From Ianthella basta (lineage: Eukaryota; Porifera; Demospongiae; Verongiida; Ianthellidae), in NCBI GenBank assembly GCA_964019415.1, contig OZ025871.1:787129-851128 (forward strand): DNA of 64,000 nucleotides, read 5' to 3'. The notes under the pieces were generated by a model. It saw only the letters and a program-made list of their open reading frames with translations. It searched no databases and was not told the DNA's origin. Each line of letters starts with the position of its first letter. Within the stretch, counting starts at the first letter, position 1. The translations under genes and the position numbers were made by a program. Shown here piece after piece: positions 41,536 through 54,342 of the stretch.

Positions 41536-42170
41536 TGTAGTCACCATGGCAACGCATCAGTTGTTTTCAGTCACTCGTTTCATCACATGACAGCACTTAA
41601 TTGGCTCATCAATTCAATTCATGAGTGGAGTGTGTTCTTGTTTTCCTTCTTCATTAATTGTCAGTTAATTATTGATTGTGCGTTCTTGGTTGCTTGACAT
41701 GTTCACTATATACACACTACATAATGTTTGAATAATAATGGATTGCAATTGGCAGGCCGCAAGGGGTTGAGGGCCGGAGCCAGGTAGATGAAGTCACAAA
41801 ACTGCTTAACTCTGCTTGCATGGTTCATGGCTGTGGCATGGTGAAGAGTTAATGCTGCAATTTAAATACTGCACAATAGTAAAGTTATATGTAGTCATAT
41901 ATAGGAACTCGAAATCACATGCTCTTAATCGCCAAGTATGAACATCTAGCTATGTAGCTAGCAAATCACAGTCAGCTACGAAACACCCATGCCATGCAGC
42001 TGCAGGACATACAACATTGCTTTTAATTGTGTCTCTGCAGTGTATAAAATAGTGTCACGTGTAGTCAGTGATACGTCTTTTACACCAGTGTGCATGTGAG
42101 AAATGCGACAGCCACTAATTGTGTGCTGTGTACTAAATAATGTTTGCAACGAAAATGAGAGTGGGAACCA

Positions 42171-42484
42171 GTGGCCGTCAGAATACGTGATGCCTTATTT
42201 GGACGCAAGTTTACTGTCCTACAACTTCCTGAGTTCCGCGCAAGTTGGCAACTGGTCCTTAAGCCAATGATTTTCCTCCAGACAGTTGACTACTGCGACA
42301 TCAGAGGTATTACTGCCAGCATCCGTTTGGACGTCTCGCTCCCTGTCTCATTTGGAGGACAACCTGACGAGGATTGGAACCCACTCGCAATAATCGATCG
42401 CGAAGTGAGGGTGGAGCGTGGACCAGCACCGTTTCGCTATTTAAACACTCACTGCAGCTCAACTGGACAGCTTCGACACGAACA
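42171..42484 (+). other. candidate first exon, unit 3
   Basis: Open frame of about 105 codons (MAVRIRDALFGRKFTVLQLP and following) that runs to a gtgagt donor at 42485, the same donor context as 25643. No known domain. Confidence 0.25.
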
Positions 42485-42805
42485 GTGAGTTTGTCTGTTG
42501 ATTGTATAATGTTTTTCTTGCGACGTTTTAACTTTAGAGTGCCGCAGTAGCTCTGCTAGCTACACATTAATTACCGCCTTTAGAGTTGTTGGCTGCCTGT
42601 GAAATAATTGAGAGCTTGACAGTCGTTGTAACCTTGGTTTATCTGCTGCGACTAATCCACTGAAACTGCAACAAGTACTGGGAAGGCCAAGTACAAGTCT
42701 TGTGTGCTTGCCTTTTCCCAGTAGCTAGCTAATTGTTGCTGTGTCAGCTTCTCGTTGTAGAGGGAAGAATGTATCTTCACAATCCTTTACCTACCCTTTA
42801 TGCAG

Positions 42806-43254
42806 GCCACACATCTGCACTGCCCTGTTTCCACATCCAACAGACTCCTCTATACTCTCCTCCAGCAGAGGACACATGCACCCTCCACAACAGCAACCAT
42901 AACAGTCTGAAGTCTGTAGCTACTGTTCCACCATCGTAAACTTCACCATCTAGTACAGCTCTGTCAGACCACTCCTCCCTCATCCACACATACCAGCACC
43001 ACCTGGCAACACTACACTCTTCCACCACCACCAGACACTGTACTGTTCAACAGCTGCACAGTCCCTCCATTTCTCTTCCACCACCATCAGCAGTACCAGC
43101 CATTATAGCATCATCTTTAACCAAAATAACTCTGCACTCCTAGCTGTCATTCAACAGAAATAGCACCATTGGCTACATTGTCCAACACACAACTCCACCC
43201 ACCTCCACCTCCCAACAGTAGCAGCCCAACACAGCAAACAACAGCAAACAACTG
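42806..43254 (+). promoter_or_regulatory. candidate 5' noncoding exon, copy 3
   Basis: Acceptor tatgcag before gccacacatc, donor aactg then gtaagtgctcttata. Same layout as copies 1 and 2. Confidence 0.4.
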
Positions 43255-44950
43255 GTAAGTGCTCTTATATTTAAGTATACAGGGCAAAAATGACAGTGAC
43301 AGTGACAGTACATGACATATTATCAGTGAAACACACAACAGAAAATGGCTGCATGGTCTCAATCCTCGTGAATTAAACATGTCTCACCTCAACAAGCACT
43401 GCCACATCCTCCATACATGGTGTGTGCTCAAATGCTTTCATTCAACATTAGCATCGTATAGTCCACACCAGGTTGCTGTCCTTGTGGCACCATTGTTTGC
43501 TGTTATTGTAGCCCACTCCGAGTATCTACCACTACTGTCACTGTATATAGGTACCATTGTTATCATGGTCACAGTTTGACATCTGATGGTGATGTTATGA
43601 AACGTATTGCAGCCAGAAAAACATAACTGTATACCATCACTGTCACTGTTATTTTTATTATTCTGTGACTTACACATTATACTGTATTGCAGTAACTAGT
43701 TAGTATGTTCAACTTACATGGTGTTGAATCTGTGACACGGATAAAACTTTCAGATTCAGAGTTCAGTTTCATTGTATGAGTTAAAATGGCAGTGCACCGG
43801 AGGAAATTGCTGCTCTACATTTTCACACATTCTGACAACTTCTGCATGTTAATGGTGTATGGCAAGGAAGAGGTGTGTGTGCACTGTTTGCATTGTCACA
43901 GAGTGTGATTTACAGGCTATTCCAGACTCTGTGTGCAGGCTATGGTAGCTAAACAGCTCCAGCAAGTATATATGGTCATGTCCACACTCGCTGAGCCTTT
44001 TCTCTGACCTACACAATGAATTTGAAGAATGCACTGTTTGACATAATCATACATCATGCTCATGATATACATTTAGGAATGTGCCTAATAGAAATGGCTA
44101 CTCCAATCTTAATGTATTAGCATGCTTCAACGAAAGTAGCCAAATGGCGTTGGCGAAGAACAGTTGAAGGCCACGGATGGCTTCTTCAATGTAATGAAGA
44201 CAACAATGCAGCTAAAGCTAGCCTGGAGTGCATGCACGTAGCAGTAAAGCACCATAGGCTGCTGTTACCCCATTTGTTCTTGTCATATAATATCTATTTG
44301 TTTTTCCCACTGAATTTTTGCACGCTCCTAGCACATGAAGCAAGACATCAATGGACCCAGTTCATATGCAAGGACTCATGTAGGAATGTGAAGGATTAGG
44401 ATCTGAGCGCCGGTGGCAATTCAATTGTCACAGCACTGTAGAGAGTTTGAAGTTTGTTTTCCCGTGTATTAAAGATACACCAATGCCACCATTTTGTTGT
44501 ATTCGCATACGGTACGGCCTTAATTGCCAGCTCAAGAAGAAATTGATGTAGCATGGTTCTTCTGAATGCATGTGACGTGATAGCCACACACAAAACATAA
44601 TTTGCGGTCAGCCGTGAGAATTATCAGGACAGACACCTCTCCTCTCCTCTTGTGCCGACTTGTTTGTCCCTTACCAAATTGCAGGACTGCTGGCTGTCCT
44701 TGCTGGTGCAGCGCTGCTTCTCCAGAGTAGCTAGCTAAGACTTCAGACATTTTTCTTGCTGCTGAAAAATTCTCTTGGCATTTTGTGCAATTGGTGACAC
44801 ATAATCTGGGAAAGAATTATCTGTGAAATCATTAGTGCACAAAGAGAAACAGCCATGACGCTAGCTGAGCCATCCTAAATTCACTACACTTAAAATTGCT
44901 GCGACCCTCCTAAACGGTAGTATAATCCCCAGCAATGGAGTATATATCAC
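43255..44950. other. inter-unit flank; no gene seen
   Basis: Contains blocks shared with 2154-2450, 26323-26780 and 31660-32400. 44040-44500 is also repeated at 50040-50480, which shows an extra local duplication between genes B and C. Confidence 0.45.
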
Positions 44951-44952
44951 TC

Positions 44953-45066
44953 ATACCATGGCACTTCAGTGCATATAGATTTTAGATGCACTTGTCCTCA
45001 TGCACTATGTGCCCTCGGGCCTCGTGTGTCTAACATCCATATACGCCTCATGCAGCGGCATGGTAG
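44953..45066. mobile_element. palindromic MITE, copy 2
   Basis: cataccatggcacttcagtg and the inverted right arm (catatacgcc..gcatggtag) match the element at 30883-30978, with more decay in the right arm. Confidence 0.6.
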
Positions 45067-45165
45067 TGTTAATACACATAACCTGCCAATTATTGACTGG
45101 TACCAGTTATCAACCAGGAGTATCCCAAATCCTCTGTGGAGGTGTGGACTTTCAAAAACTTCATA

Positions 45166-45359
45166 CAGTGGAACCTGTCTAAGATGGTCACTATATATGG
45201 CTAGCTGTCACCACTCTAAAACAGCCAGCCTCCCTGGGCCAACTGCATGGCACTAACATAGCACTAAAGCATTTCAGCCTACCTCTGTAATGCAGCCACC
45301 TCTATATCAAGGCCAATTATAACTGGCCCAGAGATGGCTGGTTTAGACAGGTTTCACTG
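45166..45359. mobile_element. Tc1/mariner- or Tigger-type MITE
   Basis: Ends CAGTGGAACCTGTCTAA and the complement of TTAGACAGGTTTCACTG, with TA on both sides (45164-45165, 45360-45361). 194 bases, no ORF. Confidence 0.8.
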
Positions 45360-45983
45360 TATGGAGTAATGGACATTGTGGATGAGTAAAGGACCAAATG
45401 CATAGGGCACGTGTGTCTGTGTGCATGTGTCATTCTGTTTCTGCAAGTAATGGTGCTTTACTTTGTGACTCATGAATGTCAGCATGAGCCAAATGTGGTG
45501 TGAATGTTGCCATGACAATTTCTGCATGGTGACAGTAGAGTGCTGTTTGACAAAGTGTGCATAAACCATTCCTTCTTTAGCAAATTGCCACATTGCCATG
45601 GTCACAGGAAGACTGTAAAGGCAAAGTGGAATGCTGAAACAGAGGGAGGATTAGTGACATCTCGGACAGAAAACACACTGTAATGTATGCAGCTCTTAAG
45701 CAGACTCAGTTTAGTCTTGCATATAGCCAGGCCACCATGACAGAATGATGCTGTTGATCCAGACCGTCTTCTGGGAAGGCAGAGTCTGAGCAAAATGGCC
45801 GTCTAGCTATGCAAGATTAGACTCAGTTGGTGGTGAAGGATTGTAGCTTCAGTGGGGATTTCTACACTTACAAATATTAGCATGAGGCTGAGAAAGTAAT
45901 ACAAGTTATATAGCATAAATATTGATTGGTACTAAATGATCAACCAGGAGTACCCCGAGTCTTCTGTAGAGGCCGACCTAGGT

Positions 45984-46277
45984 GCAGGGGCAGATCCAGG
46001 GGGGGGGGGGGGGGGGGGTGCGCCCTCCTCCTTGGCCCAGACCTGGAATATTTTTTATCAGCAATTTGCTCTAAAGTGTGCATCCAAAAGTACTAAATGG
46101 CCTAAATCATACGTCAATAACATTAGAGGAGTATTAGCTTACTAGAGCCTGGTGTAACTGCATAGGGGCTTACTCACTCCTGGTTGCCGGCAGCCATTTT
46201 ATTACATTATAATTTGATTGCATAATAACTGATATAGGCACTGGGCCCCCTCTAGGGTTGGGCCAGATCCGCCACTG
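45984..46277. mobile_element. short TIR element with long poly-G
   Basis: Ends CAGGGGCAGATCC and the complement of AGATCCGCCACTG. The paralogous flank at 45121-45160 lacks it, which supports insertion. A run of about 20 G starts near 45999. AGGTG on both sides may be a partial target duplication. Confidence 0.5.
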
Positions 46278-47315
46278 AGGTGTACAAGATTTTAAGGACT
46301 TTTTATGAACCAAACGTATGAAGGGTATGGGACTGTGTGGGGGAATAAAAGAACAAAATTTAGTAACATCGAAAGTGTTTGAATGTGCACTGAAACCAAC
46401 CGCAAAGTAGTTCAATAAGTGCTCTGGAGCAGGTTTGTTTAAACCTGTTTCACTGTCAGAGACACACAGCACGTCTATGAAATGCAAATGTCAACATGAA
46501 TGAAATGTATTGTGAATGACCAAACAATGGCTGTCGTGACGATATTCACAGTCATGGTAGAAGCAGCGGCATTTGATATATTGCAAAAGAGGCTGTCCTG
46601 TCAGTTAGCAAATCATACAAAGCACCACAGTATGTACTGAAGACAGCAAACTGCAGTGTAATGTTGAAGTAGAGAGGATAATTATATATACATAAATGCA
46701 TATATCTCTTAAGCACACCCGTTACACACTTGGCTTGTAGCAGAGATGGTTAATCAACACTGATGTTGATTTCTGCACTTGCAAAAGCAAGTGGTAGAAG
46801 AAGTAAATTCTTGAAAGCACGAAAATTATAGTGAGTAGTGTCAAGTGACGTATGCTGATCACAGCCGGAGAGACTAAACTGAAGGAACAAATAATTCAAT
46901 TGCAACATAAAGACAATAAGCAAGCATGTATACTACCTGCATGCATGAGTACACAACACTCTGTCTAGAAAACAACCTGAACTCAAAGTATACATGTGTA
47001 GTAACACCTCAACACTCCATCACCACCGTTTGCACTATATATATGACTACCGCGTATAGGCAAATCATCTTGACCTCAAAGACGTTTCGGCCATGTGGTC
47101 AACTTAAACAAGTTATAAAATGGTTTCGATACTAGCTCAACTGTTCATGTTTAAATGTGGATTAATTGTGCCCTTTGTGGGCTACTCCTTCATACGTATA
47201 TTTGCATAGCAAAGAGCATTAATTATAACTAGTTGGGTCTTTTTGGATATCTTGTGTAGAGAATAACTTGGAGAGAGTGCAGTATCTCATCTGAGATAAC
47301 GTATGAACACCAAAG
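46278..47315. other. flank and proximal region of the dead copy
   Basis: Shared with the upstream flanks of genes A and B, including cttgacctcaaagacgttt (47070) and the acceptor-like atcttgtgtag just before the dead first exon. Confidence 0.45.
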
Positions 47316-47586
47316 ATGGACTTAACAACACGATTGATGCTGGCAATTGACAGGGGTCAGGGTCAAGTGGTGCATGAGCTCATCGAGCAGGTGCTAGTGT
47401 GACTGCAAAGAACAACAATCAACAAAGTGCCCTTCACAGAGCCTGCAGCAGCTGGAGAGACCATTCCAGTGTTGTGAAAGCACTCATTGAGGCTGGGGCT
47501 GATGTTGATGGACAAGATGAAGATGGAACAACTTCTTTGATGGATGCAGCTTACAGGGGACATGACCAAGTAGTGCATGAGCTCAT
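47316..47586 (+). pseudogene. dead head of a fourth ankyrin-Roc gene
   Basis: The ATG at 47316 (MDLTTRLMLAIDRGQGQVVH) is equivalent to the starts of A, B and C. One base is missing in ctcatcgagcagg (others have ctcatcagagcagg), which shifts the frame near 47384. Ankyrin sequence continues as QQSALHRACSS and DEDGTTSLMDAAYRGHDQVV. At 47587 it stops abruptly against LINE sequence, and no Roc or later exons follow. This is clearly a truncated paralog. Confidence 0.85.
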
Positions 47587-48960
47587 CGTTATTTCTCTGT
47601 CATCATCTGTTACTACCTCACTATACTGCAGGTCCTGGCCAGACCCTTCCTCAACCCCAAATAGCCCCTTAAAATGCTTCTACATCTCTCAATAACATCT
47701 GCCTCATCAACCAAAACCTGGCCATTCTCATCACGGATGTGGTTCATACTGTCCTTTGGACTTCTGCTATTGACTCTGGCCCAAAATCTCCGTGGGTTGG
47801 CACTCACATCTTTCTCCATTTCTCGTCCAAATTGAACCCATTCCTCATTCTTAGCTCTTCACCCTATTTGCCTCTATCTTTGTCTCCTTGTATTTCTCCT
47901 TAGCTTCTTCAGTGCCTAAGTTCAGTAACCTTCTATTTTTCGCCTCACTGCAACCTTCACCTCATCATTCCACCACCTTGTATGTTTCTCACTCCCTTTT
48001 CTCCCCTTGACTACTCCACATACGTTCCTAGCTTTCCTTACAATACATTCTTTCATCTCTTTCCATGCCAATTCAACATCTCCCTCCATCCAATACCTCT
48101 TCACCTTATGCACCTCATACAGTTCACCCAATCTCTCCTGATATTCTCTCCTCACTTCATACTCCTTCATCTTGTCAATTTTGATTCGCTGTCTTCCCCC
48201 TTCTATCCACATGTAAACCCCTTCTCTCCACCTTCAACTTAAACTTCAACAGCACCAGGTAGTGATCACTCCCCATCTCTGCCCCTCTCACAACCCTTAC
48301 ATCGACCACCTGCTTCCTAAACTCCTTACCAATCAGGAAGTAATCAATAAGTGACCTGAGACCACTTCCTCTACATTCCCATGTGAACATGTGTATTCTC
48401 TTATGAGGGAACCATGTGTTGGCAATCAGTAGGTTGTGTTCACTACTAAACTGTAGCAACCTGCTCCCATTCTCTTTGCATAACTATTCACCGTGCCTCC
48501 CAAGGACCTACCCCCAAATGTCTGTCTCATTGCCCACCCTGGCATTCACAATCAGCAGGTCCCTTTGTGCTACTCCCCCAACAGTATCTTGCAACTTTGC
48601 ATAGAACTTATCTTCAACATCCTGGCTTCTATCTTCTGTTGGTGCATATACCTGTATCAGACTCGCCCAGACACCCTCTACTTTCAACCGAACCAGCACA
48701 ATTCTTTCGTTATTACACTTCAACTCCTTCAAAAAGGCTCCAAAACTCATCGACAAGAGAATCGCCACCCCTCCTTTCGCCCTTCCTTTCTGCACACCAG
48801 AATACACACACACTACATCTCCAATCTGCTTCACTCCGTTTCCCCGCACCTTTGTTTCGCTCACTCCTAATACCTCCAGTTGATACTTCTTCATTTCAGC
48901 AACCAGTTCCTCTTCTTTGCCATTCATTGACCTCACATTTCAACACCCGAATCTTGTAAT
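47587..48960 (-). mobile_element. non-LTR retrotransposon fragment: AP endonuclease and linker
   Basis: Minus-strand frames run from MRSMNGKEEELVAEM (48936) through GVSETKVRG, GGVAILLS, LIQVYAPTED and LLIVNARVG to SLIDYFLIG and GSDHYLVL (48175-48459), then linker frames (HTRWWNDEVKVAVRRK; NPRRFWARVNSRSPKDSM). These are APE-type endonuclease motifs of RTE-like elements; the GDF before NARVG is missing. The element is frameshifted and ends before the reverse transcriptase, exactly at the ankyrin junction. Confidence 0.8.
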
Positions 48961-49079
48961 CATATTATCTATTCTCTTTCTCTCATTACTCCCCATTGTC
49001 CCCCGTTGCTGACCGGCTGTCTTCAACAAAGACCAAGTGCAGCGCTCAATCCGCCATTTTTGAGCTTTTCACTGTTTTT

Positions 49080-50612
49080 ACTTATTCAATGAGGTGGAAG
49101 CGGGCTTTGCGGCCCACATTCTGGCATTAAGACTCCATTCGGGCCAATCCAGATGAAATTTAGAACAACAATTTTTTGAGCGGATACGGTACTCATGGTA
49201 GCCTCTCACCATCATTTTCATACTGAAGAACACATGCTTTGTACCAGCTATATGGTAAGTGGCTAAGGCTACACACATGGAACTCGGATAATATGATTGC
49301 GCAAAAATGAGAATCACAGACATTGAGGACTCTCTCAAAGATTCACAGTTTCCTCTCCATAAATATTTCTCACCATACAGTACACAAAACAATTTCAATG
49401 TGTCAATCAGTGTCAATGCCTCTTATATACTTCACAGCTAATCAAATATGGTTGTAAGGTGCCGAAGGCGAGGCAAGTAATCGCAATGTGGTGTCGTCCC
49501 TCGTTTGTATGTATTTGTATGTATGTATTTGTATGTATGGTATATATGTATTTCCGTCCCAGTTAACCCGAAACACCTAGATTGTGCAATAGCCCAGTGT
49601 TCTCTGCAGGCGCTCACAACAACTGAATGCTCTACTTGGCCACCAACTGCCATGAAACTCTCAACACTCCACTTTATTGCTGCGCGCCACATTCAGATTG
49701 TTGTTAATGGCGCCCATTGCTTCAGCGTGGGCTACAAGGCCTGTTGCACTTCTACCATATTGACTGATGTCATTTGCCCTGCGTGGCCGGGAACACTTCC
49801 ACTGTCCCCTCAGATGAAGTGCAACATGTGCACTGTGTTAGCAGGAAAAGGCTATATGTAGGTGGCGATTGCACAGCAAGCTTGTCCGTGTTGGCCAAAG
49901 CTCACCTGTGCCAGTGGGTAGGCTAGTTTCTTGCATTGTGTTGGAGCGGCCATTTTGATTATGTCATCAGCGGCCGCAACGAGGCCTACTGCATTCTTAT
50001 GTATGCCCTAGTTACCATATAGTGAAAATGCTGGCTGAGAGACATTATGATTATCAGATGTCTATTTTAGGAAGGTGCGCAATAAAAATAGCTGCTCCTA
50101 TCTTAATGTATTAGAGCACTTTGGTGAAACTAGCCAAATGGTGGCAGCGAAGAACAAGTAAGGGTCATGGATGGACTTCTTTGAATGTATTGAAGACAGC
50201 AGTGCACCCAAAGGCTGCCTGGAGTACACATAAGAGAAATGCATCACAGGCTGATCATGCTCCATTTGTTGTTTTCATATTATTCTCCGTCTTCCCACTG
50301 AATTTTTGTGTGCTTCTAGCGCATGATATAGGACACCTATGGGTCCAAGTCCTGTACAAGGACTCACGTACGGACGTGCAGGGCGAATAGCTGAGCACCG
50401 CATTGGCAATCCAATCAGTACAGCACTGGAACCAGTACGAAGCCTATCTGCAACGTGCATTAAGATACTGCAATGTTGCCATTTTGTTGTGCTTGCATAC
50501 ATGGCCATTGTGGCAAGATGGCAGCTGGTTTATCTCAAGTAGAATAATTGTGCTTGATGTTCTGCACACAGGGATTAATCATAGTCCTCAGGTATGGAAA
50601 AAGTGTGCAAGC
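49080..50612. other. repeated flank; no gene seen
   Basis: 50040-50480 copies 44040-44500. Short (GTAT)n at 49506-49550. ORFs at 49078-49416 (-) and 49505-49861 (+) show no domain. Confidence 0.4.
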
Positions 50613-50614
50613 TA

Positions 50615-50919
50615 GTGTATGAAAGGACTCCTTTAGAATGAATAAGGATTTAGGAATGTCCAGCAGAAAAAGCACAGTAACTCAACACCTTGATAAACCA
50701 CATTTCCGTGGAGTTCACTCTGCATTCCTAATTTCCTTGTAGCTACATGGACCCAAATGTGTAAGGTCAGCTAGCTAGTTAGTTCCATGTTTGGAATGTA
50801 GAGTGAACTCCACGGAAATGTGGTCTGATATTCTGCTGAGTAACTACTGCTTGTTTCTATACTTTTTCTGCTGGCCATTCCTAAATCCTTTTCAATTCTA
50901 AAGAAAATTTTTAATACAC
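50615..50919. mobile_element. long palindromic MITE with TA duplication
   Basis: Arms of about 135 bases: GTGTATGAAAGGACTCCTTT on the left and the matching inverse ending ATACAC on the right, TA on each side. The inner arms share ccacatttccgtggagttca perfectly with tgaactccacggaaatgtgg. Confidence 0.75.
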
Positions 50920-51014
50920 TAGATATTTTATGTTGTGACACATGAATGTGAGTGTGTGCCGTAGTGTGAATGTTGCCATGACAATGACTTGCCATGGCAA
51001 CATTTGTGGTGACA

Positions 51015-51105
51015 GTCAAATCGCAAACATTAAACCTTGCAAACGTTCCCACTATACGGTATCGTATAGTGGGAACTTTTGCAAGGTTTAATGTTTGTGA
51101 TTTGA
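51015..51105. repeat. near-perfect palindrome
   Basis: gtcaaatcgcaaacattaaa and tttaatgtttgtgatttgac are the ends; the centre is ctatacggtatcgtatag. It would form a 45-bp hairpin, probably another small MITE. Confidence 0.7.
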
Positions 51106-51547
51106 CCAGATTTGTGAATTTTTCCTTCACGAAAAACTCCCCTATCATTATAATTATATGCAAGCATCATAATAAGATGGCCACCACATAGCGCAGAAGT
51201 GGTTTATTCATTTAAGTGCTATGCAGCTGTTCCTGTTCTGTGCCAAAAATTACCCTTCAACTTAGCAGTTGGTCTGCCAAGGAGTTCTTTTGGAGGCCAT
51301 GGAGAAATCGCAAAATTAAAACTGCAAAATGCTTGGTTTTCAGTAACAAAATTGCAAAACTTTTCCCGCTATATGGTATAGACATGATGTTGGCGAAGTG
51401 CACAGAAACTTTTCCATCTTTAGAAATATCATCATCAATCTTTACGGCTTTATCTCCTTAGCAGGAGGTAGCCAAAATAGAAAACAAGTACAGTATACAC
51501 AGACATGGAATATAAAAGACATTGTATAGTTATGATAATGTTTATAT

Positions 51548-52320
51548 TAGAGTTGCACCGATATAAGTGTTTACCAATTATCCAATTTCCAATTTTAAGT
51601 GCCGATAATGATCCGATATTCCGATCTTTGCTTCACAATGTGTACCTTGATTTCTTCGATCTACTGCCTGAAGCCCTGGTCCTCAGCCACAGAAAACAGC
51701 TGACAATGAAGTGCAATCATCTCACCAGTTCTCCCGTGAATACGCTGTGTGCGCACATCACTAATAGAGTTGCACCGATATAGGTTTTTACCGATTATCC
51801 GATTTCCGATTTTTAAGTGCCAATACCGATCCGATATTCCGATCTTTGCTTCACAATGTGTACCATGATTTCTTTGATCTACTGCCTAAAGCCCTGGTCC
51901 TCAACCACAGAAAACGGCTGACAATCGAGTACAAACATCTCACCAGTTCTCCTGTGAATACGCTGTGTGCATGCATCACTAATACAGCTTAGCCTACAGA
52001 TTCATATGCGATCTTCACTTTCAGGCTCAAAGCGATATTTTTTTCCAGAAAGGTGCTGGACTACTTGATAAAGTCGCTGCATTCTGCACCTCACCTGCAC
52101 CCTTTTCTTCCTGGCGATTCCATGTGCCGCAGACCCAGAACAATCCAACAGCAAATGCTGCAACAACGTAACCACTCGACATAACACTTTACTCGCAAAC
52201 GTCACGTGCTTGAGGTGACATAATTGGTAGGGGACGAAGGAAAAACTGATTACCGATAAGGTTACAGAGACCCAATATCAGCCAACACTGATTGCTGATC
52301 CGATTATTGGTGCAACTTTA
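51548..52320. mobile_element. hAT-type non-autonomous element with perfect 8-bp TSD
   Basis: GTTTATAT occurs directly on both sides (51540-51547 and 52321-52328). The ends TAGAGTTGCACCGATA and the complement of ATTATTGGTGCAACTTTA are inverted repeats. Inside, about 220 bases are tandemly duplicated (51550-51771 and 51772-51990), each copy starting with the same TIR-like agagttgcaccgata. No transposase frame. Confidence 0.85.
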
Positions 52321-52432
52321 GTTTATATACAATCATTGAGTCATTCATCAATAATAGAGAAATTCTCTTGCCATCTCTTTCTGGGTCTTCCCCTCGGTCT
52401 CTTTCCCTTTGCTTCCTCTTCATACACTATCT

Positions 52433-52870
52433 TCACCTGTCGTCTCTCATTCGTTCCAATTTTGCCTTCCACTTCCTCTGCTTCTCCTTTACCATCTCAA
52501 TCACTGCTTCCTGCCCAAGTGCCTCCCTCACCTCCTCATTTCTGACTCTATTCATTCTTGTCAAACCTTGCATTCTTCTCAAACACATCATTTCAAATGC
52601 TTGCAGCTTGCTTACATGTCTCCTCTGCACTGTCCACGACTCACATCCATATAGAAGCGTTAGCACCACCATAGTATTGAAGACCTGCATTTTTGTTTTC
52701 TTCCGCAATTCTCCTCTCTCCAATACTTCTTTCCTCATTGCTCCCACCACTCTTGCTGCTGCACCAACTCTCTGCTCAATCTCATCATCACATCCACCAT
52801 CTTCACTTATCACTCCAAGGTACTTCAACTTGTCCACTTCTTCAACTTCCTCCCCATCAACACCCCTCAC
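52433..52870 (-). mobile_element. LINE reverse transcriptase C-terminal fragment
   Basis: A minus-strand frame reads VDKLKYLGVISEDGGC, then VLTLLYGCESWTVQRRHVSK, LQAFEMMCLRRMQG and RNEEVREALG. These are the standard post-catalytic blocks of RTE/craTA-like reverse transcriptases. The catalytic YxDD region is absent. It may be the other half of the element whose endonuclease lies at 47587-48960, but order and distance do not fit one simple copy. Confidence 0.8.
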
Positions 52871-52899
52871 CAGTCCTGCTAACCATCTTTAGAAAAAAA

Positions 52900-54249
52900 T
52901 TAAGCAAAAGCCAAGGCCACAGGAAGACAGTGAAGACACAGTAAAGGTGAAGCAGAGGGAGAATTAGCGACATCTTATACAGCAAATGCACAGTGATGTG
53001 CAGCTCTTAAGCAGACTCAGTTTAGTCTCACAGGGCGCTGGAAGCTATTTGGCATTGATCTGGCAGATGTAATAATAGCAAAGTGTGTGTAAGTGTACAA
53101 CCTGCCCTTCTAGGTGGGTCTGGGGGTATGCCCCCCCCCCCCCCCCCCCCCCCCCCCCAGGAGATATTAGGCTATCGGAGAGCACTTTTGTGCAATTTTG
53201 AGTTGTATACAAGGTAACACAGTAGCTGCCTCTAGCTCCCATTTAGTGATTTAGTGCTCACACTCACAAGTATAGTCAGTTGAATTAGCCTAGCAACTAT
53301 GTATCCAATATGTACTGGAAACGAGTAGCCTTTCAATGGGTGAAACTTCACAGGAACCTGACCAGCAGGCTCGCTAGCTACTGCATAGGTGTCAACCTAT
53401 GTACATAGCAACTTAGTAAAGTGGGACAAACTGCTGAAAAAGAGGGACATTGGCAGAAGAGGCAGGACAAAAACGAGCTTTTCAGACTATGGACTGGGCT
53501 CGAACTTAGTACATCCCATAATACCGAATCTTGAACCTTGTTGCTTTAGGTTCGAGGGTACCAACACTAACCCTGAGCGTTTAGAACAGCTATCCATATT
53601 GAGTATCTAAGTAGGTCGCGCAATAAAAATGGCTGCTGATCGCTGCTAGGGTTAGGTGGGTTTGTGAAGCCAGGACTGAGTATCTGCCTCTTGCAGACTG
53701 GTTCCGGCATCCCTGAAACCATAATTTGGGAGGGTAATATGTCTAAGCAAAATAGCAATCCGGCTAGGTGAGACTAGACTTGGTGGTGAATGATTATCAA
53801 TTCCAGCATTGATTCCTGCACTTACAAGAGTTAGCTTGAGGCTGAGAAAGTAATACTAGTGTAACCTGCAAATTATGCCATAGCTACCATGCAGTGCTTT
53901 AGTTGGTAGTACATTGTTCCGATGACTTCCTCTTAAAAGTTTCACAATTCTTCGTGCTTCCACATCCCAACAGTGCTTCACTTCAGATCAACGCCCCACT
54001 GCTTGGAGTACATCGCTATACTGCTGGTTATCTAGCATGGCATGCTTCCCAGAACCATTCCAAGAAATCGTGTTGGCCCAGGTATAATGGCCGGTATGAA
54101 CACAATATAATGGTAGCGTGACTGATTATCTTGCATCTTACAAGGTAGGGAAGAAGGCTTCTTAGGTTCTGCATGATGTTGGTTTTCACTGTAGTGTGAC
54201 AGCCAGCTAAACAAATTGTGACCTCATAATATACTTGGTCATAGCCTCG
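52900..54249. other. upstream flank of gene C with poly-C tract; no gene seen
   Basis: 52921-53035 and 53740-53870 repeat 45600-45720 and 45785-45910. A run of about 30 C lies at 53129-53158. No coding signal. Confidence 0.45.
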
Positions 54250-54342
54250 TTCCCAGGCCGTCTGCAATAATTAGCGTGGGCGGGAAGGACAGCCTGGTGT
54301 ACACTGTTTGTGCATGCGCAAACTTTCCCCCAAAAGTAGGGA

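Noticed and set aside
48416..48959. Plus-strand ORFs opposite the LINE endonuclease
   Set aside because: Antisense of a clear endonuclease frame; no domain.
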